From positions 2,728,001 to 2,792,000 of the forward strand of contig OZ005707.1 in assembly GCA_963930775.1 (NCBI GenBank): DNA of 64,000 nt, given 5' to 3'. This stretch comes from Cliona cf. orientalis. Its lineage: Eukaryota; Porifera; Demospongiae; Clionaida; Clionaidae. The translations under genes and the position numbers were made by a program. This document shows, piece after piece, positions 23,625 through 35,600 of this stretch. Under the pieces are notes generated by a model, which saw only the letters and a program-made list of their open reading frames with translations, ran no database searches and was not told the origin of the DNA. Numbering within the stretch: position 1 is the stretch's first letter; each line of letters begins with the position of its first letter.

Positions 23625-24902
23625 ACGTCCAGAGTCCCAAAAGAATTCAGCCTCGTAATGAGGTAATTAATGACGAAGTGATGATGAAATGATGATGAAA
23701 GTTGTGATGAAAGTTATGATGAAATTATGATGAAATTGCAGTGAAGATTGCTTCAAAATGTTTAGCTTGCATGAAAGGTTGTTGGTACCCAGAATTCGAA
23801 CCTAGCGTAGAAGAGATCGTGGACTATCCGATGATATCATTATGGCGTTTCTCTCAGTTTGCTTTCTCTAGCGATCTCGCTTTCAGGGCAGAGGGATTTC
23901 CCTATTCAATTGAGCACATGGCAGCGTAGGTGAAGGTCAACCGGCTCAAGCCGCGCGCCCCAATATTGTACGCGTATACGGAGCATGCGCAGTTTGTCAA
24001 TGTGTCCTAGTTCGAATTTATGGTGGCGTATTCATAAAGGAATCTGGACGTAGTCTCTAAGTTTTTCATGATTATTACGTCCAGAGTCCCAATTCACAAA
24101 TCGTTACGGCCGACCGATGAGGTAATTATGATGAAACCTATGATGAAATTATGATGAAATTGGGGTGAAAACTGTTTCAAAATGTTTAGCGCGTATGACA
24201 GGGTGTTGGGACCCAGAATTCGAACCTAGCGTAGAAGAGATCGTGGACTATCGATGAGATATGGCGATTCTCTCAGTTCGCTTTCTTTGGCGAGCACGCA
24301 CTCGGGGCGATTTCCCTATTCAGTCTAGCACATGGCAGGTGGAGGTCACGTCCGGGTCAACCGGCTCAAGCTGCGCGCCCCAATATTCGCGTATACGGAG
24401 CATGCACAGTTTGTCAATGTGTCCTAGTTCGAACTATGGCGGCGTATTCATGAGGGACTCTGGACGTAGTCTCTAAGTTTTTCATTACGTTACGTCCAGA
24501 GTCCCAATTAGAAAAAAGCTTCGGCCGACCGATGAGGTAATTGTGATGTAAAATATGACGAAAATGCAGTTAAGACTGTTTCAAAATGTTTAGCACGCAT
24601 GAAAGCTTGTTGGGGCCCAGAATTCGAACCTAGCGTAGAAGAGATAGTGGACTATCGATGAGATATGGTGATTCTCACAGTTCGCTTTCTTTGGCGAGCA
24701 CGCACTCGGGGGGATTTCCCTATTCAGTCTAGGCACATGGCAAGTGGAGGTCACGTCAGGGTCAACCGGCTCAAGCCGCACGCCTCAATATTATACTCGC
24801 ATACGGAGCATGCGCAGTCTGTCGACTTGTCCTGGTACATGGTTCGAATTATGGCGGGTACAGTAGCGCGATGTGGTACTTTTCATGAGGGACTCTGGAC
24901 GT
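23625..24902. repeat. Three tandem copies of an inverted-ended repeat unit
   Basis: Units at about 23625-24051, 24076-24466 and 24492-24902. Each begins ACGTCCAGAGTCCC and ends with the complement GGGACTCTGGACGT (the first unit is degraded at its right end). Interiors share GAATTCGAACCTAGCGTAGA, CAACCGGCTCAAGC, TATACGGAGCATGC and a GATGAAATTATGATGAAA tract near the left. No coding sequence is supported. Confidence 0.75.
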
Positions 24903-24924
24903 AGTCTCCAAGTTGTTCATTACA

Positions 24925-25400
24925 TCCCCAGTATAAATTAATTTTTTTGCGGTTATTAGGTAATTATGTTATAATCATGATGTAACCTATGTCGTCATAG
25001 CGCTAAAATTCAGAGCCTTTACAAAACACTTCTGAGTCCACAGAATCATATATTGACTTACATACATATCCAGCGAATACATTAAAAGCTGAGTGCTACT
25101 TTCTCCGACAAGTAATGCTGGCCGAACTTCACGCGTTCTCTTGGCTGACATAATCCTGTGAATAAATAAAGCTAGCCTTGCACTATTTATAGCACGCGTC
25201 ATGCCACGATCGATCTGAAGTTCGGAAGCTGTACTGTGCTGTCGAGTTCATCTCCTTTGATTGAAGCATCGAAACTCGAAGTCGAGAGTCGGTCTTAGAC
25301 TCCATCTCTGCGATTGAGGCCCTGGCCGGCATTGATGTGTATGTTGATGACCTTTTACCACATGCACCATTAGAACTATGTAGCTACTGGGGATGTGGTC
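24925..25400. mobile_element. Inverted-ended element with CCCCAGTA ends, copy 1
   Basis: CCCCAGTA at the left and TACTGGGG at the right. A minus-strand frame within it (LALFIHRIMSAKRTREVRPA, then SSTQLLMYSLD) recurs in three other copies at about 39890-40436, 49106-49622 and 52590-53069. About 25,400-25,686 and 26,150-26,690 show matches to about 51,780-52,060 but no gene. Confidence 0.6.
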
Positions 25401-25686
25401 CAATTTTTCATTATACTAAAAATATAATTGTGTAGTATCCATCCCATCAGTAACAGAGGGTCAGCAAAAACTATTTGACCATGAGACACTGTGTCTCTGG
25501 CCATGGGATGTTAGCAACTAAAACCAGGTAATATGTATATAAGCGGCAACCATAGCACTACCTACACACAACACCAAGAGTAATTTACTGATTAATCAAA
25601 CGGTCCTGAGTTTGCAATGTCAGCTGTTTCACATCCCTGTTTAATTAACACTTTATATGAGGTATGCACACGATTGTGATGGAAGA

Positions 25687-26146
25687 TACCATATTTTCTC
25701 GCTATTAAGCGCATGCGCTTATATCTCCACAGGAAGAAAACCTGCGCTTAATAACGAAGTGCGCCTAACAGCGAGACGCGCCTAACAAAAAATAGCTACA
25801 TCAAGAACGCATGCGCGTTCGCGGTATCGTTTAAGGGGCGTGGCCAATCTATCGATCGCACAATCGTTCACGTTGCTGCATTCTGCCCAGGTCGAAATGG
25901 CGTTCGTTGCTGGAAGAACCTGAGAATCGACAGTAGCCATCCTAATTTCGACTAACTTGAAAAGGTTGGAGCCCTGGGCAAGCTAGCAAGTGTACAGATA
26001 TCGAGGTCAATGGTCACATAATATCAGTATGCGCTTATATGCGAAATGCGCCTAATAACGAGTGCTTAGGCCAACAAAATAGCATGCGCTTAATAACGAA
26101 TATGCGCTTATAAGCGAAATGCGCCTAATAACGAGAAAATACGGTA
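25687..26146. mobile_element. MITE with TA ends (TACC..GGTA type)
   Basis: TACCATATTTTCTCGCTATT at the left and the inverted AATAACGAGAAAATACGGTA at the right. The interior repeats TGCGCTTATA / GCGCCTAATAACG blocks and contains bulk sequence of no recognised function. Confidence 0.75.
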
Positions 26147-26689
26147 GCCCAATTACCACATCCCCAACTCCAGCTTGTGATATTTAACATCCAGATGTCT
26201 CTGTTTTTGGTTAATCAATGATCAAAATCACTAGTTCTACCACAACATAATGCATGAAATAATGAAGCACTCAATAACCTTCACCACTCATAGAGTATGA
26301 TCTCATTACCTTATGCTATTGTACGGCAGGTAAGTATTAGGGGTGATAATTTTGCGAAGAGTCAGAGGAAGCTTTCAAAATTAACTTTCAGGGATTTTAA
26401 TTTCATGACTACAACCCAGTCTATCATCACGGTATGGCACCAACAATAAATGGATGATATAAAATTGATAAATGACCTCATTTGTAATCGAGTCACTTCT
26501 ATAAGGAATACAGACAAAGCAATTAACATTCCCATTCCACAGTTTGACATCTCTTTGGAAAATAGTTCAGCAAAGGTAGTCATTCATACCCACTATAAAT
26601 GGGAATAGAATTTGTGTGTAGCTGGAGAATGTTCAACATTTCCCTCCAAAGAGTATTGAGCATACTTATTCTTTTTGTGAGAAGTATGG

Positions 26690-26960
26690 TAATTAACCCT
26701 CAGCGTATGCTCGAAGGTTACGGTAGTTGTTCTGTGTGTCTGCTACCGTGCTAGCTGCTACATACCTCGTTTGCGAGTCCAATTTGTGGTGTTACAAGGA
26801 TCCTCCTTATATGGCATTCTAAACTATGATTTGTGTGGATTTCGCCGAAAATGCTTTGTTCGCCTGTTTTGGTGTCGTTAGCTAATTCTAAGCTTCTTGA
26901 CTTTTTCCAGGCTAGCAATAGCATGACTTTATGTATAAATAGAATGTTGTATGTCACATG
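26690..26960 (-). repeat. Exon-like repeat unit (related to 16255 and 46966 copies)
   Basis: Starts with an AACCCTC-type end, then TACGGTAGTTGTTCTGTGTG, TGCTAGCTGCTACATACCT and TGTGGATTTCGCCGAAAATG. The element ends match the 16,255/20,888 family, but the interior matches 46966-47260 better. The minus strand shows a short open frame ending at a GTATGTAG donor-like site. Confidence 0.5.
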
Positions 26961-28200
26961 CTATACACACGTATTATTAACCCTTGGTGCATGTGCAGTA
27001 GGCATAGTTACAATAATCGTTGACACCAGTCACCGCCACCTTCGGAATCCCAGCCATGTAGCTCCAGGTGAGCTTTATAGATGAAGCCAACCACAGTGGC
27101 TTCTCAATTCAAAGGGTATAATATATGGTTAGCTAAAGATATAGATCCACCAAGACGACTGGCTCATCACTGATTGCAGCACAGCAGCAGTGCTGACTTG
27201 GCCAGCATGGTAGTCTTTGATATAGCCAAGGAGGCTACTGTGAGGGAAGCTGATTTGATGTAGGCACCGCCATGAGTGTGGAGTTGGGTTCAATACACCA
27301 TGGTCGTTTCTGAATCCTGAATAACATGCCACAGCTGTGCTATATTAAACATAGCCTCTCCCCCAGCAGTCCTTACCCTTCTCACCTTTTCTATGTACAA
27401 CATTGAAACTGGATATTAAAAGGAAGCTACTATATCATTGTATTGCTTGTCAGCCAATGTGCCGAGGGTTTTATGCTCTAGAGAGCTCGAGTTGAGTCAA
27501 GTTATTGATAGAGAATCAGTAGATTCGAGAATAATATTATAGCAATCATTACTGCAAATGCTACGTTTTATTATGGACACAAAAACGGCAATATCAACCA
27601 CATGAACTAGTATCCAATGAGAAATTACCCAATACATACATATAATATTTTGGTACTGTAGACACAAATTTTTTGATTTGCAAAATTAGTACTTAAAGAC
27701 CAGATGCGCTAAAATCAATATCAGTGACCACACCATGGATCAGTAAGGAATCAATTATCTGTACAGTTTACGTGAACATGACCATGGCAGGCTCACTGCA
27801 AACAGTGATTAGAAGAAGTTAGGCGCTGAACGTACATGTATGTATGTCCCCTAATCATAATATGCGCGCAATTCCTATGTGTGCATAAAAATGCATGCTT
27901 ACACAGGGTTTCATAGGATTTTTCATTGGGGGGGGGGGGGGGGGGAGAACAATATATTGAAGCACTGCCATCTAGGGGGATCCTGGGGTAAGCACCCTCC
28001 ATAAAAAAATTATTAAGACTTCTGAGATAGTATTTCAGGCCTATTCTGACAAAATTAAGTTTGATTTGAAAGCAATAATATTTTTAAGCAGTCAACAGGC
28101 AAATAAGTCATAAACATTGGTATTAAACTTTTGATTGATATTTTTGGGGCGGGGGATGGTCATTGGGTCCAAATGAAACACTGCTACAGTATTTTGCATT
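26961..28200. other. Gene-free stretch
   Basis: No open frame with family resemblance or splice support. It contains a G-run near 27,928-27,945 and AT-rich filler. Confidence 0.5.
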
Positions 28201-28263
28201 TTGCATAGGCGGAGGAAGATATCAGGAGTGGGGGGGAGCATTAGTAATTACAAAATTACAATA

Positions 28264-28625
28264 CAGTGCAACCTTGATTATCCGGACCTCGTTTATCCGG
28301 AATCTCGATTATCCGGACTAGCTAGAGACCTAAAAATACATTATCACGCATGCGCAGAAGGCGTGACCGATGATCTTTTGTGGATGTGGTTATAGATTGA
28401 GCAGACTCTACAGGCTTGCCTTGGCCAAAATTGACTGACCAAAGTACTTTTCTGAACACTGCTGGCCATGATCATACTTTGTATAGGTATCGTTTTTAGG
28501 CTAGGTATCATAAACCAGGCGAGAAATGTAGGCATTTCAGTTATCCGGATCCGGACATTTCACTTATCCGGTATGGCAGCGATCGGCCGGTGGACAAAGG
28601 GGTCCGGATAATCGAGGTTGCACTG
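28264..28625. mobile_element. Pogo/Tigger-like MITE, 362 bp
   Basis: Ends CAGTGCAACCTTGATTATCC and the inverted GGATAATCGAGGTTGCACTG, flanked on both sides by TA. The CAGTG..ACCTCGATTATCCGGA end is typical of pogo/Tigger elements of the Tc1/mariner superfamily. Further TTATCCGGA copies lie just inside each end. Confidence 0.8.
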
Positions 28626-29140
28626 TATTTGGAATTTGTAGTCCATAATATTTAATCTTAGATCCTAGTTGTAACAAATACTGTAATCTCATTGGTCCAA
28701 ACTAGGGTTCTAAATAGACTCATAGAACCCTTGTAAATCTTCATAGAACCCTTGTAAATCCTCATAGAGCCCTTGTAAAAATTGCATGTCTCAAGGCCAT
28801 AGCTACATAGCAACAAATTTCTAACCGTCATGGCAGCCTTGCTCAGGTAAGATATAGTATAGAAACTAAACTACGTATACAGAGGCTTATTACATACCTA
28901 CACCTACACACTGCTTGCCTAGTCCTCACAGCACAGTGGAAGCTGGCACAATAAGCGTGATTCTATTAAGCACACTTGATGATCGATGGGAGTGGCTATC
29001 TCAGTTCAAAAGTTCAATAGCTGCCATGACACTTGTACCGGTGTTGACAAGACCTCGAAGATGACGGTATTTCGCTCGATTTATGACTTGTCGCTAGTAT
29101 TGTAAAGAAGTTTTCAGCTTGTTGCTAAGATCTAAATACG

Positions 29141-29277
29141 TTAGACCGTGGTTACTAAGTTTCCACGTGACTTAGAAGCCCTCAGGCACTCCGTAGAACC
29201 CTCGCTTCGCTCGGGTTCTACATGAGTCCCTTCGGTCTTCTAAATAATCACGTAGAAACCTAGTAACCATGGTCTAA
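29141..29277. repeat. Long palindrome, family copy 2
   Basis: Begins TTAGACC and ends GGTCTAA; the arms pair TTTCCACGTGA with TCACGTAGAAA; the centre is GAACCCTCGCTTCGCTCGGG. Closely related to 40765-40898. Confidence 0.75.
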
Positions 29278-29693
29278 CTATTATGTGTACCTCGTTAATT
29301 TACACCCATTCTTCTATGTTTATATGACCAGGGTTTATGCCTACTCAAGACAACAAGTCGCTTCTATATATATGTATAGCTACTGTTATTGAATAATAAT
29401 TATGATCACAATATTGATAAGCATATGCATGGCTTGGCACTGGTGGGTGGGGGGAGGGGGAGTACCCCTGCGCTTCCGCCGCCTATGTTTTGATATGCCA
29501 CAATTTTACTCATTCACCAAAATAAATGGGGTTAAAAATATTGCTATGGTAACTGCCACAAAAAATCCATAAAGATTGTTGACCTAACGAACTTGTCAGA
29601 CAATAATCAACCACAATCTACACACCTAACATGCAATCATTATGGGATGATTAAAAAAAAGTATGAAGCAACATAGATCTAACATTAAATTTT

Positions 29694-32600
29694 TTATTTC
29701 AAAGGTACATGTATAGACCTACCTCTCACTTCAATAAAAGGCAATCCATTCCTCTTCCTCACATCATTGACAGCTTCCTCTATGCTAGTTGTGGATGACC
29801 TTAAGTTCTCTGGTAGCCATAGCCTAGTCAAGGAGTGATTGTTCTGGAGACATTCAGTGAGAACTGGAACTATCTTCTCAGTTAGTCTGTTGTGATTGTG
29901 GCTAAAGTTGGAAACATATAATCTGTTCAAAACATTATTGTGTTGTAAAGACTTGACAAGACATTCCAGCCCCACATCTGTCATACCACAGCTTATCAGG
30001 CGCAGTTCCTTCAATCCTTGGTTGACTCTGAGAGCATGTGCTAAGTGTTGAATGCCATCATCACACAGTGCATTGTCACTGAGGCTCAATACTTTCAAGT
30101 GTTTGTTAGTAGTGAGTGCTTCAGCCAAACTCCCAGCACTCTGTGAATTCAGGCCACATCCCTGAAGCCGTAATTGTTGCAAAGTGGTGTTGCTCTGTAG
30201 TTGCTTATAAAAAGGAGCATGTACCGTATCCTGCTTCGACAGAAGAATGTTGAAAGGCAAGTCCAGATAATTAATACAGCCAATCTTGAGAAGTGTTGAA
30301 AGATGAGAGAATCCATGATGACTGATAGCATTACTAAGTCCCATATCCATACTGAGTAGAGTAGTCACTGCACTGTCAGTGTCTAAATATTCGTGAAGGC
30401 CACTGACAAGGTACTTGCAGCCCAGGTCCCCAATGCTGCAGCTCATTAGATTCACTTCAAACTCACCAGCAGCCATCTTGCATACATGTGCAAGGAAGTA
30501 GCCAATGCAGAGGCAGTCTGATGGAGTCAGTGTGGTGAGACTGAGATTCAGTTCATGTTGAAGTTGCTGTGCCACAGACTCACATAGAGAGGGATCTTGA
30601 GCTTCATAGAGACAGTGGAGGAGAGAAACCATAAGAACTTTGAGTTCTCCTGCAGTAGAGTATCCTAGCTCTCTTGAAAACTTCTTAGCTACATTCAAGA
30701 CTACATCCTTGATCCCAGGTGTCATTAGTTTAGTGATTGCAGCATAAAATTTAAAAACAGCAATGAAACGAGACTTGTCAACGAGTTCGTTGAACTTTAA
30801 CACCTGCTCAATGGCTGGTAACTGTGTCGCTATATACCATGCAGCCAGGAGTTCCTGTATGGATAAATGGATAAAGTTGTGGGAGACTGCTTTTCCTCGT
30901 CCAATAAAGCTCTCCACTCCTTGCAGCAGGCTGAGAGTAGTAACATCTGGAGGTAAGGAAGTGAATATTACCTTATCCTCCATCACACCGTCATAAGCAA
31001 GTTGACAAAGAACTGAAAATGGCCTCTTTACAAATTCAGGAAGCTGATCTAGTGACTCTATTGGCACATCCTTGTACTGGGTACGCAGTTTTAGGTGACG
31101 TTTGATGCAGTTGAGAATAAGACTTGAGAAAATGCCATACAGGGTGGTGGGAAGAGTGTTACGATCACTTTTGAACAGGTGGACAAGGATGGTGGCATTG
31201 AGAGGGAGGTAACAGCTGCCTGCCACTTCTGGATTCTCTTCAATTCTCTCCAGCAGAGTCTTCACAGCCTCAGTGTCTCCTTTCAAACACTCGGTGAAGA
31301 ATTGGTGCAGTTCATCCGCTGTGAATCCCAATATTTCAACACGTGAGGAGACAACTCGGTGTAGGTCACCTGATGCTATCGGCCGAGAGGTTACAATAAC
31401 TGCACTCTTACATAGTGGGTTTGACTGTGGCAATTCTGGCTGGACCAGCCGATGAAAGATGGAATTCATTCGAAGGTTGGGTGGCAGTTCGTCCCACCCG
31501 TCGAGTATGAAGAGAACATCTTGACAGTTGTTTACTAGCATCCTAGCTGCTATTTGCTGAGCTGTTGTAGTGTCTGGACATGGCAGCAGATCAGCTAGAC
31601 CCTTTGCTTCTCTAATCGCTGGATCTCGTAATCGAATGAGAATCACTAGTTTAAACTGATTAAAGAGTTGACCTTTCTCCCATTGTTGGCAGATGTACAC
31701 TGAGAGGGTGCTCTTTCCACATCCAGGAGCACCCTCAAGCAAGATGACCTTTCTTTGACCTTCAGTCTCCTTGAAGATGTCTTCAAGTTGAATTGGGTAT
31801 TTCTGTCTTAGAATGTCATCTACCTTTCCAGTGATGGTCATTCGAACAAAATTATCTTCAATATTTCCTCTTTGTACTGCAGCAGTCTTTATCATTGCTA
31901 ATCTAAAGAACTTCTTAGTTGCTGAAGGAGGCCACTGATCGGACGATGTTTGCTTCTTGTCTAGGCTTGCATAGAGAAACTTGAGGTAGTCCAGGTATTG
32001 TTTATATACACAGTCATAGTAGTCTGACCACAAAGTCTCTGCAATATCACCACGTTGTGATAGCTTAGCCTCTGAAAGGGAATTTAGAAACTTACAAAAT
32101 TTCTCTGGATCATTGTTTACTTGACGCTCTATAGCAGTTATGAGAAGTGCTGCTTTTTCACTTGGAGTGGATGCCAGACTTATTTGAGTTTCATCTTCTT
32201 TTGATATTACTCCCTTAGTTGACAGCAGAGCAGCAAATGTGTTAGGATCGGCTGATGGAAAAGGTGATGTCAAACCGTCATTTCTAGCAATAATAACTTT
32301 ATGAATATTATTCATCAATGTTCCTTCAGCAGATATAATGATAGGAGGATCACTTTCATTGCTATACTGCAGAGTTCCAACATCACTGACTGCACAAATC
32401 TTAAACACGTACATACATCCATCACTGAGGTCAGGCAAACATGTGCGACACTCTAGTGATGTGAGTTCAAGTTTCTGCCATTGACTGGTTTCAAGCTCAC
32501 TTTTCTTTTGGTAATGCAATTGGTATTTTGCTAAGCTGTCACAGCCATATTGTGGTGGAGACCATCCCACCATCATTCCACTTGGTGTCAACTCCTTTAG

Positions 32601-35600
32601 CTCGGGCTTACCAGGTGGTCCACACAGAATATGAATACCACTAGACGACAGGGCAATGACTTCTGGGTCAGAGTCCAGACCAGCAAGAGATATGTGTGAG
32701 GGAAGTAGAAATGTTAGTATTGTACTTCCAGGCGAGACAGAATCTAAATAAATCGAAGATACCTTTAACTTGAGCACTGATGCAAGTTTTCTCTGGATAT
32801 GCTTTGCATCCTCCAAGCTAATACCCAACTCTGGAGCGCATAAGCCTTCCTTCTCCTCTTGACTTTGAGTCGATGAAGCTGTCTGTGAATCAGGCTCTGA
32901 CTGTTTCTTACACTGGACCAAGAGAGCTGCCTTGAACTGCTTGGTTATTTTCACACTAAATTTTTGTTGGTCTATCAACTTTTCTACACTGTGCCCAAGC
33001 ACATTACGTGGAATTTCAAAGACACTTCGTCTACAGAATCTTCTGAACTCTTGAAGAAATATTTGGAGATCATCTTTATCATCTGGTGATCCCATCTGCT
33101 CAATCAAAAATTCTAATATCTCGTAATTAAAAAATGTCATGTGGGGTCGTAGGACATCGAAGGTATGATCAACAGTTTGAGCTTTCATGAGAGCCTCCTT
33201 GTCTCTTTCAAGCAGAGGTTTACCAATGCCAGGGTCATCATATTCAGTTAATGCAAGTATAGCAGTCGCTAGTTCTCGAGGATCAATACCTTGACGTTTC
33301 AATGAACGAATAACCTTTACCAAGAGAGAGGCAAACTTTTTTCTCATACTATCGGCATTCAAAATGAGCTGTGCTTCAAGTTCAGCTTTGTCTTGTGAGT
33401 TTAGCTTAGGAAATGTGTAATCTTCACCATTGGATGACATCTCACCACTGGCTTTACGTTCTTTATCTGTGGAACCACGATCACCGGTGTTTACTGCTTG
33501 TACACCTGCATCCTTTCTTAACTGTTTTGAACCAATAGAATACGATTTCAAAACTTCCATAATATCCTTTGTCCATGTTTGCTGTGCGAGGATTTCTAAA
33601 AACTCCTGGAATCGTTTTGGGGCAATCTCGATCCGTTTTCTGACAGTAGTTACTAGAATGATTGCTTTCTCGTTTGGAGTGGAGCACTGTCGCATTTGTG
33701 CCTCAATGTTCTCGGGAATTAACCCTTTGGCTAACAACAATCCAGCAATACCCTGGGGATCAGCGGAAAGAGATGTTATCAATTCGTGATTGCAACGAAG
33801 CATTATTTGATGTGGATCATTGGTTGAGCTACTGGCCGTAGATGTATCTATTAATGCAGTTTGATCAGATACGATACCAGTTTGATCTTTAGTGGAGTGA
33901 TCATGATGGGCGGAATCACAAAGTGTTAATGTCTGGTCATCCGTATCAGATGAGCTCTTGCCTTGTACATTTGTGTCACAAGCAACTGATTTTTGTGATG
34001 ATGCAGAATCAGTGGGTGACCTTTCACTCTTAGCTTCTGAGTGGTCATTTGTGTCAGATGTGTTAGTAGAGTGGTCCTTGACTTGTTCTTGGTGGGAGGA
34101 ATCAGGCAGAGGTATGGGTTGGTCTCCAGTACAACTAGTGGCAGGTGACTTGATTTGTACATGCTCACTAACTGTAGTGCTTTGATCACTGACTGGTGCT
34201 AGAGTATCAGTATTAGCATCAATTTCTTTGGGGCTGCATTCAGAGAGTTTGGCTGGAGTAATATTAAGAAGGCTGTCCAATGTTGATGTCAATCCTATGA
34301 GGGTATCAGTGGTGTGTGTATGCAGATGGAATAAATGTAAGTACAAGTGTATATGCTTTATATGCGTGAGAGGTGATGGCAGGAGTTGGAGGGATGGGAG
34401 TAAGAGAGGCATTTGCTCCCTCCCCTCAAAATAGGGCAGCTACATGTAATTAACACAGCTCATTGAATGAAGCATTGTTGTGCAAAATCCTCAGCACACC
34501 ATGCTTGCATTACTGCTACGTATATAGCAGAGTTGTAGCTAGAGTAACCACAAGAATACATCAATACCGATTGCACAAAATTACATAATCCTATGCCAGC
34601 TTGTTGTATGTATCAAGTAATAATTATACTATAGGGTAAGCTCTGTTGTATACTCACTATACATTTGTAGAAAGCATGTTGGACATTGTTATGGTCCCTT
34701 ATCTCTCAGCAGGTCACATACTTATTAGTATAATATATTGCTTGATTAAGGTGCATGCTTTCATTCACAATAATTACACAGTTAGTGCACAAACCTAACA
34801 GAGGTACACTAGCCTATGGTATTATCACAGCTGTATATGTAAGTTTTGTAACAAGTCACAGGCGCATGCACTACCAGATAGATACATGTACTACTAGTAG
34901 CAGTCTTGTTACTAATGATAATTGTGTAAGGTACCGTATAGCGGGAAACTTTCGAGGGAGAAAACTTTCACGAATTTCGCGATTTTTTAGCCATCTGTGA
35001 AAGTTTTCTCCACAAAATTCTAGGCATGCCACACCCATTATGCAACCAGTTTTGATATTCCGCAAAAGTTTTCTCCACAAAACGCTCCTTTCCTACCGAT
35101 CCACGAAAGTTTTCTCCCTCGAAATTTCCCGCTATACGGTACCTGCTACTATACTCACAGGTTAGTGACAGTGAATCAGCCACTGTACATGTGCATGCTA
35201 GGTAAACATTAGATAAAATAAAGCTCTATTATTCAAAACTCGGCACAGTTGCCTAAGCACATTAAGAGCTGACAAGATGCATCAAGCTATGGCCAGCACT
35301 CATGGCCAGAGTCAGTAAAGCATGAACTAGAGCATAGCAACCGAAAGAATATGTATTGCACTCTTTCTTATCATCTCAGTACCATAATTACAAGGGATAA
35401 TTATACTATACCAGGAGTACATTACTAGGAGTGTGCAACGCACACAATAGTAGTACAAACATCTCTTTCCAGATTTAACATCACAGAATATCATTAATAT
35501 GCAACCACTAAAACCATGAAGCCATGAAGGTTGTGTCCTATCAGTAACTAGCTGCAGCTGCAGCTATACAGAATATTACTCAGTGGTTGCAACTTAAGTA

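Larger units (their letters stand above)
28201..29495. mobile_element. Possible inverted-ended element containing a pogo-like MITE
   Basis: CATAGGCGGAGGAAG at 28204 and the inverted CTTCCGCCGCCTATG near 29473-29487 suggest outer ends of a 1.3-kb element. It contains the MITE at 28264-28625 and the palindrome at 29141-29277. No coding content was seen. Confidence 0.45.

Noticed and set aside
23780..24640. Possible tRNA-derived SINE because of GGTTCGAATTC on the complement strand
   Set aside because: No A box at the right distance and no tail; the inverted unit ends explain the repeat better.
33430..33789. 119-codon plus-strand frame
   Set aside because: Antisense shadow of the NLR1 coding exon.
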